From: Dallia pectoralis
Taxonomy: Eukaryota; Chordata; Actinopteri; Esociformes; Umbridae
Length of the DNA stretch: 64,000 bases
NCBI GenBank assembly: GCA_029465975.1
Contig: CM055755.1
Coordinates: 4,659,138-4,723,137 of the forward strand
Reading direction: 5' to 3'
This document shows, in pieces, positions 43,173 to 56,505 of this stretch. Each line of letters opens with the position of its first letter. Position 1 is the stretch's first letter. The notes under the pieces are model-generated. The model ran no database searches and was not told where the DNA came from. It saw only the letters and a program-made list of their open reading frames with translations. Made by a program: the position numbers and the translations under genes.

Positions 43173-45844
43173 CTAGCGCAGGAAGCGAATGCTCATCTTG
43201 TGGTCGATGTTCACCCTGTCCAAAGACTGTAAGAATAAAAACAGAGCTCAGAGTCACCCGGCGAAACACGGAATATTGCCGTCATAACAACACAAGCTGC
43301 CGACAAACACCCGAATTCTGTCAATACTCCAACACAGATTCACTACAATACCCGCACAGGTATTTAATGGGTTGGAGCTGGGTGCTACACGGTGATGTAT
43401 CAGTGTTAGAGTGCCCCCCGGTGCTACCTTGCGGAACTCCTCGAAGGAGATGGCGTCATCCCTGTCCAAGTCGGCCTCTTGGATGGTGCGGTCGGCAATG
43501 CTCTCCAGCTGCTCCTCGGTCACCTGCGTCTCCATCATTGACCGCAACACCTGTCGACAGACTTTATCAAACAATCACATCCTGAACCGGCCGACAAACT
43601 GCCCTTTTTCTATTGTATGGTGCAGTGGTTCCCAACCAGGGGTGCTAGGACTTCTAAAGGCAGTGCTTGGGTTTAACAGGATTAGGCACCTCTCAGATGT
43701 GGCCCAGTTGGTTTCCGGCACCCTACTGTGACTGCAACTATGTTTGACCACTTTTTTTGACGACAATGAACTCTGTTTGAGACAGTTCACTCCCGTCGCT
43801 GAGGTTTACCTGGATCAGATGAAAAAATTCACTGGGCAATGTTGTCCAGTACCGCTCAGCCCACCAGATCAATATCCCTCTCATCCCAAACTCGGACATC
43901 CCGATTGACAAATAAAGCACTGCCTCTGTTATTAAAGTCTGTCAATTGACTTGTACAGTGCCTGTACAGTGTGCATGAATTACATGGTTTCCTCAGATAA
44001 TTCCTCAGTTCAACAACGCAATTCCCCTTCAAATGACCAATGCCGTCAGTGAGGTCCGTGCCAGATGGGCTTCATGGCACCACCATTTTCATCAACATTC
44101 GGTGGTTGCACACTAGCGACGATCAATACAGCAGACACTTGTTATTCACCTGCAGAAGTTCAGCTCGGGAGATTTTGCCGTCCTTATCCAGGTCATATAG
44201 TTGGAATGCAACTGTGAGAAAAGTGTAGGGGGGAGGGGTGTGTGTTAACTAAATCTCCCGGTTTCGGTGCTGAAATAGATTTTGAGAGACAAAAACAATC
44301 CTATGTTTTGCAGCGGTGGACTCACACTTCAGTTTGCTGGTCCGGCTGTTGACAGGTTCCGGCAGGCTGGGATCTCGGAGACGGTGGTTTTCTGCAGGCC
44401 GGAAGTGGGCCAGGATCTTGACAAAGGAGTGGAAGTCCAGCGTTTCCTGACTGACAGAGACATCATTGTGTATAAGCACACATACACTCACTGGCCAGTT
44501 CATTAGGTACTGAATTGGCCTCTACAGTAACCAGATCTCAATCCTCTCAATCCAGTAGAGCACCTTTGGGATGTTGGGGAACAAGATATAATGTATCATG
44601 GATGTGCATCTGACCAATCTGCAGGAACTGCATGAAGCTATAATATCAATATGAACCAAAATCTCTGTTTTCAGGGCCTTGTTAGAACTATGCCACGAGG
44701 ACTTAAGGCAGTTCTGAAGGCAAAACAGGGTCCAACCCGGTACTAGGGTGTACCTAATGAAGTGGCCAGTGAGTGTACATTCCAAAACAAAATATGCATG
44801 CATATTCAGCGAAAAAACATTTCACAGGATGAACCAGAGTTAAATATTTGGCCACGTTAACCATTTTAGAAATTAACCTTCACCTTAACCTATAACGTGT
44901 GAGGGGTCAGGTCAGTGATTACCCAAACCTGTAATAAATGTTACTCTATACCCTGCAGAGAAGAAGGCGCCAATGATCCGATCCCCAATCGGGTTCGTCG
45001 CCAACCTATTTATGGCTCCAAAATCCTCAGGACTTTGAGGGAAGTGGGGAAAAAGAAACAGAGGTCAATTAGACATTGGCTATACTGATACTGAAATACA
45101 CTGTTTCTGTCCCATTGGAAAAACAACTATACCCCATGACGCTGATACAGTTCTTACCGGAGGTGGCCGGTCTTCTCCTTGTCTAATGATTCAAACCGGT
45201 CATAAAGTCGAACAATGTGTGCAGGGCTGACTATGTTGAGGAAAAAACAAGAGAATAATTAATTGATGTCATGAAACGTGGACAAAGTAGTGGCACGCCA
45301 AATAATGTAATCAACTGTATGCATTGAACAGTTGCGAACAAGCAATGAAATGTGTTAAGCTAAACCATCTTAAATCGTCATGACTAGGGTAAATGTATGC
45401 ATGCATGCGTGCCAATATGTTTACATTTACTGCATATTGCAATATGTCTCTCCTCTTGAGTACCCACTTTCAATGGTCTATTTTATTCAATAGCACGCAT
45501 GCGCATTGGATCAGCCAAAGCTGTGAACCGTCATTTATTGTGCCCGTGAATAAGAAAAAAAGAACCAAATGTGTTAAAAAACTGTGTCCAATAAATATAT
45601 GCACTTTAAAATTGTAGTGAAATACAAATACAGCAACTGGACGAGTGAGATTTGGCAGCTGTCACAATAACACATATGAAATACCGTTATACGCCAACTC
45701 ATTTTGCCCTAGATTTTGGAGGAAAAAACTGGTCATATGGGCTAATATTAAAATGTTGATACTACGGAATAACTTACAACCCGTTTCCCGCATTAGTTCT
45801 TCGACGTTTGGGATTTTTGACAGGGTGGAGTTTGTCGAGCCCAT
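43173..45844 (-). CDS. chp2: Calcineurin B homologous protein (CHP1/CHP2 family)
   Basis: CHP proteins are N-myristoylated EF-hand proteins that bind the cytoplasmic tail of Na+/H+ exchangers and support their activity. There are seven minus-strand exons: 45844-45778, 45230-45158, 45032-44952, 44450-44326, 44211-44150, 43550-43428 and 43226-43173, totalling 585 nt (194 aa; human CHP1 has 195 and CHP2 has 196), all in phase. MGSTNST is a myristoylation signal (Gly2). EF1 and EF2 are degenerate, as in the family. EF3 (residues 122-133, DLDKDGKISRAE) and EF4 (163-174, DLDRDDAISFEE) are canonical calcium loops. The C-terminus KMSIRFLR is the family signature. 'IP' near the N-terminus and VTEEQLE favour CHP2, while IADRTIQEAD is closer to CHP1, so the paralogue name is tentative. 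Confidence 0.9.
44483..44777. mobile_element. Short Tc1-type inverted-repeat element (MITE) in CHP intron 3
   Basis: The left end 'tacactcactggccagttca' and the reverse complement of the right end ('tgaagtggccagtgagtgta') are inverted repeats of about 28 bp, flanked by TA as expected for Tc1/mariner. The 295-bp copy has no transposase. It lies about 33 bp upstream of the 5' boundary of CHP exon 4 on the minus strand. Confidence 0.85.
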
Positions 45845-48800
45845 TTTTAAGACTAAGAGATAAACAACATCTGCTTCCCTCGTTGGAAAAATCTCAGATC
45901 CTAGAACTTCAGCCCTTCCAGGGAACTTCCCATTGGTGGTTTACAGATTCTAAACAGCCACAGTTAGCCAATAAAATCAACTTTGGTATCCAGGCTCGAG
46001 CACGGGTTTATTGAAAGTCAATTCGGCCCCTTAAGCGCAAAATGATTGACATAATATCCACCCAATGACTGTCAGACTAAGGCGGCCATTGGACCAATGG
46101 GAACGTAACATAGCGTACCCGAAATTCAAGTGGGCTTTGTTCAAGAACACAAATGTCCCCACGTGTGGTTTTACAAACGACAACATGTACAAATTGTTAA
46201 TGATTGAGATTGCACTGATATGGTTAGCCTGAAAGTATTTTCTATCAGGGTTATTATATATTTCTGCAATGAGGCACCGGGAGAGTTGTGATATAAACCA
46301 TTATTTACCAGAGATAATAAATAGCACATTATGAAAACACATATCTAATAATACAATGGGTTCCACAATATAATCTAGTAGGACCCAAACACAATATAAA
46401 AATAATGCATACAAAAAATACCGTTTATGCTGCTTAGGAGGGCGCTGCTGCTATGAGCTTTGAGGGTAAACCAGACATAACTGACATAAATTGACTGACT
46501 GCTTATTGTGTTGCTGATTTTGGTCATTATAATAAATTAGAATTGACGTACATTTTATAAGTGGAGAGTATTACGGGTTGTACAAAAATACATGGTCCAT
46601 GTTATTATTATTGTAATAATTCAGTCAGTACATTTTTTTGTTTTGTATTTTTTTATTCATGCATCCCTACAGATGATTCGGACACCCTTTGCAGAGTGTG
46701 GGTGATTCAAAAATGATTTGGGTAATGCGGGTCAGGCTTTTTGGTGACACTGACGCAGAGACAATTTACTATAATCCACGCTGCCAGTCAGATTGCTTTC
46801 AAGTGGAGGAACCACGCTACCTGCTGTCCAGCCTTGGACTCACATCGTTCAGCCGGCTGTAGGGGCTACATGACTGGTCCCTGTAAAACCCCTGTGGCAT
46901 TTTAGTCATTTAGCACATTTATATTTTATTAATTATACAATAAGAATAAAGTGGAGGTAATAAAATCCACCAAAATGTTTTTTTACAGGCTGTGATCATA
47001 AATCAATATGATGTGCAAAATATTCATAAAAACACACATATTCAGATTGAAGAAGGTTTTGGTGTGTCAAAGCATCTGTATTCAGTTTTATAACACTTTC
47101 TATATACCATAACACTCAAAGTGGGTTCATATGAATTAAGATGTCCCCCTAACACACAATATAATGAAATCCCTGTACAATGTATTGAACGCCAGTTAAT
47201 CATGTGGCAGACTGTGGACACAAGAGGGCACCATCGAAATAATATTTTAACGGATCAACTGCTGTAGACTTTGTAAACTGTAAGAAAAATGAGGTTCGTG
47301 AACTACTTTTCACTTTGCATTTTCATTATACTGCTGTTATCTTGAACCAACATGGTTTTATCTATTTTGCTGAACTCGCTGGCCAAAGCCATTGACATGA
47401 AAAGCAATACAATGATCAATGTTATTTTTTTCTCAAAACCTCGCCCCCACACTAACTAAAACCATTTCTGACTCCGGATAAAAGTTTCAGATAATTTTTG
47501 GACTAAAATTTACACCATGAGCATACAATTGTGTAATTTAGATGACACACGTTGAATGTTTTCCATTTGTTTACATTACCAGCAGCTGTGATGTCTTGCC
47601 TAACTTCGTATTTTACATAGTTGCTGACAGTTTGAGTCAGCCTAGGCTGACCTCTAAAATGTGTAAACACAACGTTCTATGGGCTAAATAGATTGCTTTG
47701 AAGAAGAATGTTTTTGTGGTATTATATTCGTCCACTGAAACACCTAAATTCAACATCATTGCTGCTCTCATGCATGCACAAAGCAAATAGACATTCAAAT
47801 TACAGCTTAACAACGTGGCTAAATATAAGACACGCATCCAGAATAACTCAGTTGATTCTGGTCCCGGGCCCGTGGCTCCATGCCAAAACCCTCAGAAAAA
47901 AATCCAGTTCACAGATCATTATCCCAGGTTTCAGAGAAAACCATCTGCGATGTCTACGATGTCAAATTCCGATCAGAAACCGAAACATGTGTGTCACACA
48001 TTAAAGAGCCAGGCACATGACTGAGGATTTATGTAACTACACATGCACTTGTGTGAATGTTTAGAAATGATAAGAAATGTGAATAGACTTTCAAGAAATT
48101 TCAAGATATGTTAAGAAGTAACACAGTGGCAGAGAGGTCCCAATCAGTGCCCTCCGTTCTACCAGACTGAGACAGCTAGCGTTTCATACTAATGTCTTGT
48201 TTAAATTTGCCAAGGTGAGCATGCAGGTTAACTATATGTCGACACAAGCACTTCTTTAAGACAGCATGCATACATGCACACAGGTGACTGACTGGCGGCC
48301 CATAGGTCACCAGACAAAGTCCGAATCAGGATAACCTTTATTTGCAAAGTAAAATCTTTGCACTTTATTTTACAAGCAGTAATGTTCGAGCTAATTATAA
48401 ACAATATGCAGACAGATAACTCCCGCTAAGATAAGGGGATTTGGACAGTGAGTAGTTGATATGTTTAACTACAGAGTCACAGATCATTTATGTGGCTGAT
48501 TTACATGGCTGATTTATGGGTCAATGGGTCTGTAAACATAATGTTTGGGAGAATAAAACCCAATAAAAAATATATAATCTTTGATACGACTCATCTGATC
48601 ATCTCCTAATAAGGTCACATGTCATGGTCTGGTTAGATTAGACGGTAGGCAAACAAATTGTTCTCGAAGGCAACACATGTTGGATGCATCTGAAATAAAT
48701 AGATGAAAGGAAATAGTAGTATAGACCTGAGCGACTTTGACATTAGAAATTGTTATGGCCAGACAATTTCTCAAAATACATTACTTATTGAATTTTCTAT

Positions 48801-50268
48801 CAGCCGAGTCGGTGTACAGAGGAGAAAAAAATCTGGCAAACATCAGGTTATTAAAGGCTGGAACAGCCGCGGCCTGACGTGAATTAGCTTAGGCTAGTTT
48901 GAGAAAATACTGCTCTCTCGTAGGGTGGGTCTGCCAAGAGACTTGAAGTAACAGAAGGAAGAGCTTGAGTAAAAATGTTAGGCTTGAGCAGAGGCCGAAG
49001 CGACGAAGGTGCATAGAGTTTTTACTGTCACAACTGGTCCTTAACAAACTTTCGTCAGGCTACGTAATTTCTTCCAGAGAACACGAGTGACTATATTTCT
49101 GTTTTTAGACTTAGATATATACTGTCACGACATAGATTTTACAGGAAATTGGGAAACTCATAGTGATCATTTGAGTAATCCTCAAGCGTGTGGGTCCCCC
49201 GAAAAGTGAGTCGCGGGTACTTCTGACCGTAGCGTAAATGCACCATACCTGTAATTCAAAATGAAGCTCAACGTTTATTGAGACTAATCCTGTCTGTTAG
49301 AAACAACTTTTTGTTGTACAGCATGACCAGAGAACATGATTCAGCTTGTCGTTGTTGTAGCGGTATTTACTGTAAATATCCAGTATATACACCATGTATT
49401 TTTCAGCCCCATCATCCCAATTGTACAACAGGCAGAATTCTCTGGAACTCTCATGACGTCCTTGCTAAACAAAAAAAAAAATTATTTGGCGTTATGGTTT
49501 ATGACAAATCTTATTGACAACTTCTAAAAAAGGAAAAATTAAAGACGCTGAGAAAACTCAAAGCAAATGGACCTTGTTGTCTCCACAACGCAAATATGTT
49601 TCGCAGGCCAATTTGTGCCGCTCTTTTTGAAAACCTAACTCATGAAAAAAGTTCCCAGTTGTTGCTTGAGCTACTTGACCAGATACAAATAAATCAAGAT
49701 TATGGTAGGATGGAGATGGTTTTCCTCAGTTGGCACACCCTGGTGCCATCACACGTTCAGCTGTAATCCTTTGTCAACTCTCACCATGAGGTCTGAGCCG
49801 GGCCACACCAGCCACATCTCAGGTATGTTCAGCCACAAACTGGGTTAATGATCCCTGGCTGGAGCGAGAGTCCGTTGGCCAATCTCCGCCCTCCTGAGTC
49901 GGCGCCGGGCGGGGGAGGGACGTGAGGAGGGAGGAGGACGTCCTGCTGGGCCAGGGCAGGCCCGTAATAAGGGGGAATGTTCCGGGCCAGCGGAGAGAGC
50001 AGGGGAGACCAGACCAAATGCGACAGGCACAGGAAGCAAAGTCTCGCCAAACTCTCAGTGGAGACAGAGGTTACAGATGCCCTGTGTCTAAACCTTATCA
50101 ACGCCACCTTTGGGTTTATTCCCCAGGGCCACCGTGATTCAGACCACCCTCCGAAACCAAATGCAAAGACTCCATAACAGTCAATTGGTTTGTTGTGGCA
50201 CAGCACATCTGGATGGAAGCTGACAACATCGACCAATTGTACAGGAAGGAAGCCTCGTCCGAAGTCAT
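45845..50268. other. Long gap upstream of the CHP gene, no gene seen
   Basis: Open frames are all under 160 codons and without splice context or recognised domains. The first few hundred bases must contain the CHP promoter on the minus strand; 45900-46170 has only scattered CpGs. Confidence 0.45.
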
Positions 50269-50886
50269 GGTGCCTATTGGACCAGCCTTTCCTCACACCA
50301 CACAGTCCTGAGGCCTATTGGACCAGCCTTTCCTCACACCACACAGTCCTGAGGCCTATTGGACCAGCCTTTCCTCACACCACACAGTCCTGAGGCCTAT
50401 TGGACGGACCAGCCTTTCCTCACACCACACAGTCCTGAGGCCTATTGGACCAGCCTTTCCTCACACCACACAGTCTTGAGGCCTATTGGACCAGCCTTTC
50501 CTCACACCACACAGTCCTGAGGTCTATTGGACCAGCCTTTCCTCACACCACACAGTCCTGAGGGCTATTGGACCAGCCTTTCCTCACACCACACAGTCCT
50601 GAGGCCTATTGGACCAGCCTTTCCTCACACCACACAGTCCTGAGGCCTATTGGACCAGCCTTTCCTCACACCACACAGTCCTGAGGCCTATTGGACCAGC
50701 CTTTCCTCACACCACACAGTCCTGAGGCCTATTGGACCAGCCTTTCCTCACACCACACAGTCCTGAGGCCTATTGGACCAGCCTTTCCTCACACCACACA
50801 GTCCTGAGGCCTATTGGACCAGCCTTTACTCACACCACACAGTCCTGAGGCCTATTGGACCAGCCTTTACTCACACCACACAGTCC
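50269..50886 (+). repeat. 41-bp minisatellite, about 15 copies
   Basis: The unit is 'ggcctattggaccagccttt' plus 'cctcacaccacacagtcctg' plus 'a'. Copies are nearly identical. One has a 4-base duplication (ggacggacc near 50401), and the last two share 'ctttactc' for 'ctttcctc'. Confidence 0.93.
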
Positions 50887-52561
50887 GCACACGCAGTGAG
50901 CAACGCAGTGAGTGTCCCACCAGCTAAAGAGCCTACCAAATTGGGAAGGTTGTGGGGGGGCTGGTGATGCACCAAAATATAGGACTGAGACCTGGATGCT
51001 CCATTTTAAAAGACAACATCCCTAAGATGCCCCGTGTGTGACAGACACGGCCCTCGCAAAGAGAGTTGAGCAGAGGGAATTAAAAGAAGGAAAAAGGAAA
51101 AGGAGGGAAGCAGACTGAAGGAGAAAGTTTATGACAGAGCATGAAAGCAATCAAGGCAGTCCTGGTGTCAGTTGATGACGAGGTGCTTCTGGATTTGGGT
51201 TCAGAATGGGGGGGATGTCTGTTACTTGTTCCCACTTATTTTTTCTAGTTTCAGACTCTTCTCGTTCCGTCCGATGCCGACAGCTGCTTCCTTTCCTCAA
51301 AACAAACAAACACACGCCAAAGTCAAAGTGCTCAACGTCATTCTGTGACAGGCCCGAACCCGGCCACTAACTCTCTGTGGGAGGACAGTTCCGTGGCGTC
51401 CTGAGACGCTCTCTCGTCTCGTTCAGAAGTTGGCGCTGAAAATGTGCGGAAGAAAAGAACGCACAATAGAGCCCCGGGGCAGAACAATGCTTCCAGGGCT
51501 CCTTGCCCACCTCGCTGACAGATGGCAGGGGTGGAGGTTTCCTGGAAGAGGACCAGTTCTTAATTATGGAGCGTCTGAATGAAAGGCCCTCTGCTCATTA
51601 GCGAGGACCAGGCCGACATGGGCCCTCACAGCTCAGCATGGCACTGGGGGGCTGACAGCACTGCCCCGGGACCCTAATTGCGTAAATTGCTAGAGCACCG
51701 TTTCTGCCAAAGAGAACCCTCGCCCCCCCCACCAAACAGGCCCACTGCGAAGGGGGGGAGGGGCTATTGTCTCACGTGTTTCCCCACACGTGGCACAGAC
51801 AGTGGGTGGCTGTCCCCTCATTGACCATTGGGGAATGAATTCTATATAAGGCGGGCCAAACGATGACAAATAAAATGGGCCTTTTTTAGCCACTAACCCA
51901 CTTGAGCTAAATCTGAAGCACTCCAGAACCGTGTTTTGTTCGTTTCCACGAGAGCTCCAGGTCACATGATCAGAAATCCCTGATTTAACAGAACACTGAC
52001 ACACCTAGCCAACCGGTTATTGGAATTGAAGACGACACGGGAGGGACATCCAATTCTCGCCAATTGTCACAGGGACACACCCCCCTGCATGCATGACCTA
52101 TGACCTGCTGCACATCCTGAAACTGATAGCGATTGAGAGCGAGGACAGTTTGGCCTCTGCATCTTTAATCTGATTGGTTAACGCTCGGTACGGCAGAGCC
52201 TGTTTTCCGCCACTCCCACTTCTTATTCAAAGCTTTTCATTGTTATTCAGGGAATAATGATTTAGTGTCAGGAATAAAACAACCACAGAAAAATTCCACC
52301 ACCCCACCTATGCAATTACTATTCATCATTGGCTAAGCAGTCACATATCAATCCATTTATACATCCATAACAGCACCTCACATCAGCAGAATCACTGCAC
52401 TTACCACTGCTGGATTGCTTCTGAAACGACGCAGGCGTGAGTGCTGTTTAATAGCTAGACTGCACACCAAATTTTATTTTGGCATATTTGGTAATTGTTG
52501 TGAATTTTTAAGTTAAGATGAAACAAATGTATTATCCTATGCAAAAAATGAAATGTGAGAT
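50887..52561. other. Non-coding, no gene seen
   Basis: GC-richer than its surroundings, but no exon with paired splice sites is convincing. The 104-codon minus-strand frame at 51690-52004 has no recognisable motif. Confidence 0.4.
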
Positions 52562-52730
52562 CCGCAAAATAACATCAGAACCTCACCATGCAACCACAAA
52601 TCAAATGAGAGAACCTCAAAATAACATCAGAACCTCACCATGCAACCACAAATCAAATGGGAGAACCGCAAAATAACATCAGAACCTCACCATGAAACCA
52701 CAAATGAAATGGGAGAATCACAAAATAACA
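52562..52730 (+). repeat. 52-bp tandem repeat, just over three copies
   Basis: Units begin 'ccgcaaaataacatcagaac' and contain 'caccatgcaaccacaaatca'. The third unit is more diverged. Confidence 0.85.
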
Positions 52731-55700
52731 GGCTTGTGAACTCCACTACACAAGCCTGCTCCTGTTTCAGTTTCACAGTCAATGGAATTCAAAAAGTCTG
52801 CCGAATAATAGTTCAAAATAAATAGTTATTATAGAATGTAATACTAAATAAATGGCAATCACATAACAAAACATTTCGTCAACCTCAATGACCACTTTTG
52901 GAATAATTTATCTAATGTTTCAGTTAAAGACCAGCCCAGTGCAATTATTAGGTACAACAAATATCTGTGAATGTTTAAACACATTCTGTTATCAGCGTGG
53001 CCAAAGGTGAGCCTTCAACCTAATCACAGCACTGAGGCACGACCCGGCTTAATGGTTTGAATAATTGGTTTACCTGGAGACAGGTACATGCATTTCAATT
53101 TGATATTGGTGGAACGCTCTGTGTCGCTATTCCTCCGTAATGAGTCACGCTGCAAGAGAAAACGCTTTCCTACCTGGGGCTTTTTGGCAGATTGTGTTTC
53201 GTATTACTTATTCTTTTGTTCCGTTTCCGACACGTGTGAAGTGCCCATGTGGTCTTGATATTTGGCTAATGCTGTAATGAAACTGTGAATTTCATTGGTG
53301 TTTAATTTTTTTGTGAAATTCACAGGTATTTTTTATTTGTGTGCACATTTCTGATCATTAGTGTGAGCAAATTGTGAAATGTTTCCCAAATAAAACGGAC
53401 GAAAGCATCTTTTTGATATATATGCAAATCAATCTATCCAAAAATAACAAGCTTTGTCAAACGAGGGATTTTCCAAGTTCCTTTAGATGAAACAGGTTTT
53501 TTTTACTTTAAACACAATACAGTCAGTGGTTTCATTTACAATAACTCGTAATTACGGGAAAATGTTCGGGACACATGTTTGCCGCCTCTTTTCAGAAGAT
53601 TAACCTCCGGTTAAACTTCCTCTTTGACTCATATGATTCCAATCTGTCCAATCTGATAGTGGTTTGCCCTGGAGTACGTGTAACAGATGCTGAAGCCAAT
53701 TCTGGGAAGGACTGCCTGGTTATACCTGGTTATTCCTGGTAATTCCTGGTTCAACATGCTACACCTGCATCTTATTTGCATAATTATGTCCACATTTGTG
53801 ACATTTTCGTGTCATCATAACAGCCCGGTTCTAATCTCTTTCTCCACTAGTTGCTCAAATACATGTCCGAGTTTATAAGATTGTATTAAAATGCATTCTG
53901 ATTGGGTCAAATCATATTCTGTAAAATTCACTTACAAAGCAAAGACCAAATCAAGATGCAGGATACATGTTACAGATGAATCAGCCTGACAGTTCACGTT
54001 CTCCATCCTGAGTTGGGCTGCGTTTCTAAATGCAGCATTCGGAATCTGGTATTTATGAGCTGTCGACTAAACGTTTACCAGGAGATCTTGTCATGTGCAC
54101 TTGTGTATATTGTTTACTTTATTTCCGTTAGCACAGTGAGCGCAGTTATGAGCCAGTCGACACTTTTCCAGCTGCTTCACGTTGTAGACAAAATAAGTGT
54201 CTGGCTGAATTATATTCAAAGAATATGTGACAAAATATTAAGTGAATACTTAATTTGGAATTAATATTTATCTGTCCCAATGATTTTTGTTCCCTGAAAT
54301 ATGGGGATTACATGTTGTCATTTCTAAATGGGGAAACGAATACATAAAATAAACTTCATAATACCTTCAAATGAAAGAAGATCATTCATATGTTAACCTC
54401 ATGGGAACTTTTTCATTTCAAATCGATGAATGTTGAATATAGGCAAAAAGAAGACACAAGTTGTTACGATCCCATAAGTACACCTATATATTACTAATAT
54501 TATCCATGTTAGTGTCTTTTTACGTTTGTAGTTACAGAGTAAGACATAAGGCCTTAAGTCCCAACGAAGGAACAAGGTCCTCGAATATCCTACCCTGACG
54601 TGACTGGCATGTTTAATGGGAATTTACCATCCCATCACCTTAATTGAACTTGCATGACACCCACTAGTGTTGGCTATAGCCCAGGTTATGAGTCAGCAGA
54701 CGGAACATTAGTTTACTTTAATTGATGCATTACGATAAGATTCCCGCACTGACTCCTTAGCATTGAGATCTATAGCCTATTCCAGAGAACATTCCATTTT
54801 TTTTCCCGGGAAGTCTTTTCAAGTGGCTGATTTTTTAGAATGATTGGCCTCGCAAATTCCCTCCGGTCTTTGAAGTGAACGGGAAATACTTTTCTCAAAA
54901 TTCAATGAATTTTCTGGATTTATCCCTAATTTAAATGTTTTCATCGGAGTAAAATATATTATTTTATTTCTACTAAGCTAATATATGCTTTTTTTAAATG
55001 TTCCAAACGTGGATCATTTTGTCATTTGAAACATCGGCAGACAAAAAAATCGAACCTTGAAAATGCCTCTCTAAAGCAAATGACAAAATAGATATTGAAA
55101 ACGTTTAAGGACTCCACATTTGACATGTTTATGTAACCTGTATACAGTTGAATTTTCTGTAAATCAGAGGCATTTCATAATAACCCGTGGGTTTACATCT
55201 GTGCGATTACTTTAATGGTAACCACATGTAGAAGACAATAGAGACATGTGGGTAGAAATGACTCTCTGATGCCAATGTGCCCAGTGCCAAAACCTTTTAT
55301 TCATATAGGTGTTACCTGAGGGCATACATGCCTACGGGTTTCTAAGGACACATTTCAAGCATTGGCAGTTGGAAGCAGAGTTCTCCATAATGTTTCAGAT
55401 GGAGGAGGAAGGAGAAGGGACTTTCTTGGCCTGGTCTTATCTGGAATCTTCCTGGTAACAGCTGCCAGTCCACACCAGTCATGTATAAAAGAATGCATCT
55501 TAAGCTTTATCTCGTAATCTCTCGCTGGCTTCAGATTTCACTGGTTTGTTTCTCAAGCTTTTTAGGGGAGAGAATGCTAAGAACAGCAGTCAATCAAACA
55601 CAAAGGATAGGAAAAACACAGACGGAATGTTAAAGTTGGGAATGTTGTGTAGAAAATGCAAGGGGATGTTAAATTAGCCAATGTGCCGTTTAATTAAACT

Positions 55701-56281
55701 TATGGTTTAATTCGCCTTAAAATACATAAACAAATCCTTTCCCTCTACAGCCGCATATTCCACGGAAACATTTCGTGGGACAGAATTCACCAAAGTGGCC
55801 GTTTATGTCATGCCCATCTGAAAGCTGTCATGGATTTTGAAAAAAAGGGAAAGACTAAGCTAATGATTATACTGCTTGATGTCACATCTAAGTGCTTCAC
55901 TGTTCTCAAAGACCAGAGAAGCAGAGAACATATTATGGCACAATAAGTGTGATCTGAGGATGATGTTTTAGCACATTTTTGATAAACATCCCAAATTGCA
56001 AGCACTGAGTGAAATTAATATAATGACCTCCCAAGTCAATGTTGAACTGGTTGACTCTACTCCATTTTAAGCTACAGTAGGTTTTTTTTATTTAAAACGC
56101 TTTCAATTCCCTGAAATGACTGACAATTTCACTGTGGCCGATGTATGTAAATTATTGATCAAACACCTTAGGAATTGTGTTGTTTGGCTTAACAAGTGAA
56201 AAAAAGTCTTGAATAATGTCAGAATAATGAAGGAATTACACCTGAAAATCAAGTACAGAAGAATGCCCCGCCCCCTACCAG
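52731..56281. other. AT-rich non-coding stretch, no gene seen
   Basis: No frame over about 85 codons and no exon-like segment recognised on either strand. Confidence 0.45.
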
Positions 56282-56505
56282 AATCAATCAATTAATCAAG
56301 TTTCATTTCTGAAGCCTTTTTTACAAAGTTTTCACAAAGTGCTTTCACAAACACCCAGCCTGAACCCAACAGAGCACCCATCAACAGGTTGATACAGAGC
56401 GGCTAGGAAAAACTCCTTGATTGGTCGAATTTAAGAAGGAACCTATAGAGAAGAACCAGGCTCTTAGGGTTGCCAGTCCTCTTCTGTAGACGGCAGAGGG
56501 GAACT
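56282..56505 (+). repeat. Dispersed fish repeat, copy B
   Basis: Homologous block by block to 33183-33400, including 'cacaaacacccagcctgaac', 'ggctaggaaaaactcc' and 'ttgccagtcctcttctg'. Confidence 0.65.

Noticed and set aside
49784..49822. Possible short coding exon ('accatgaggtctgagccg' with a GT donor after 'ctcag')
   Set aside because: Only a dozen codons, no in-phase partner exon and no family resemblance.
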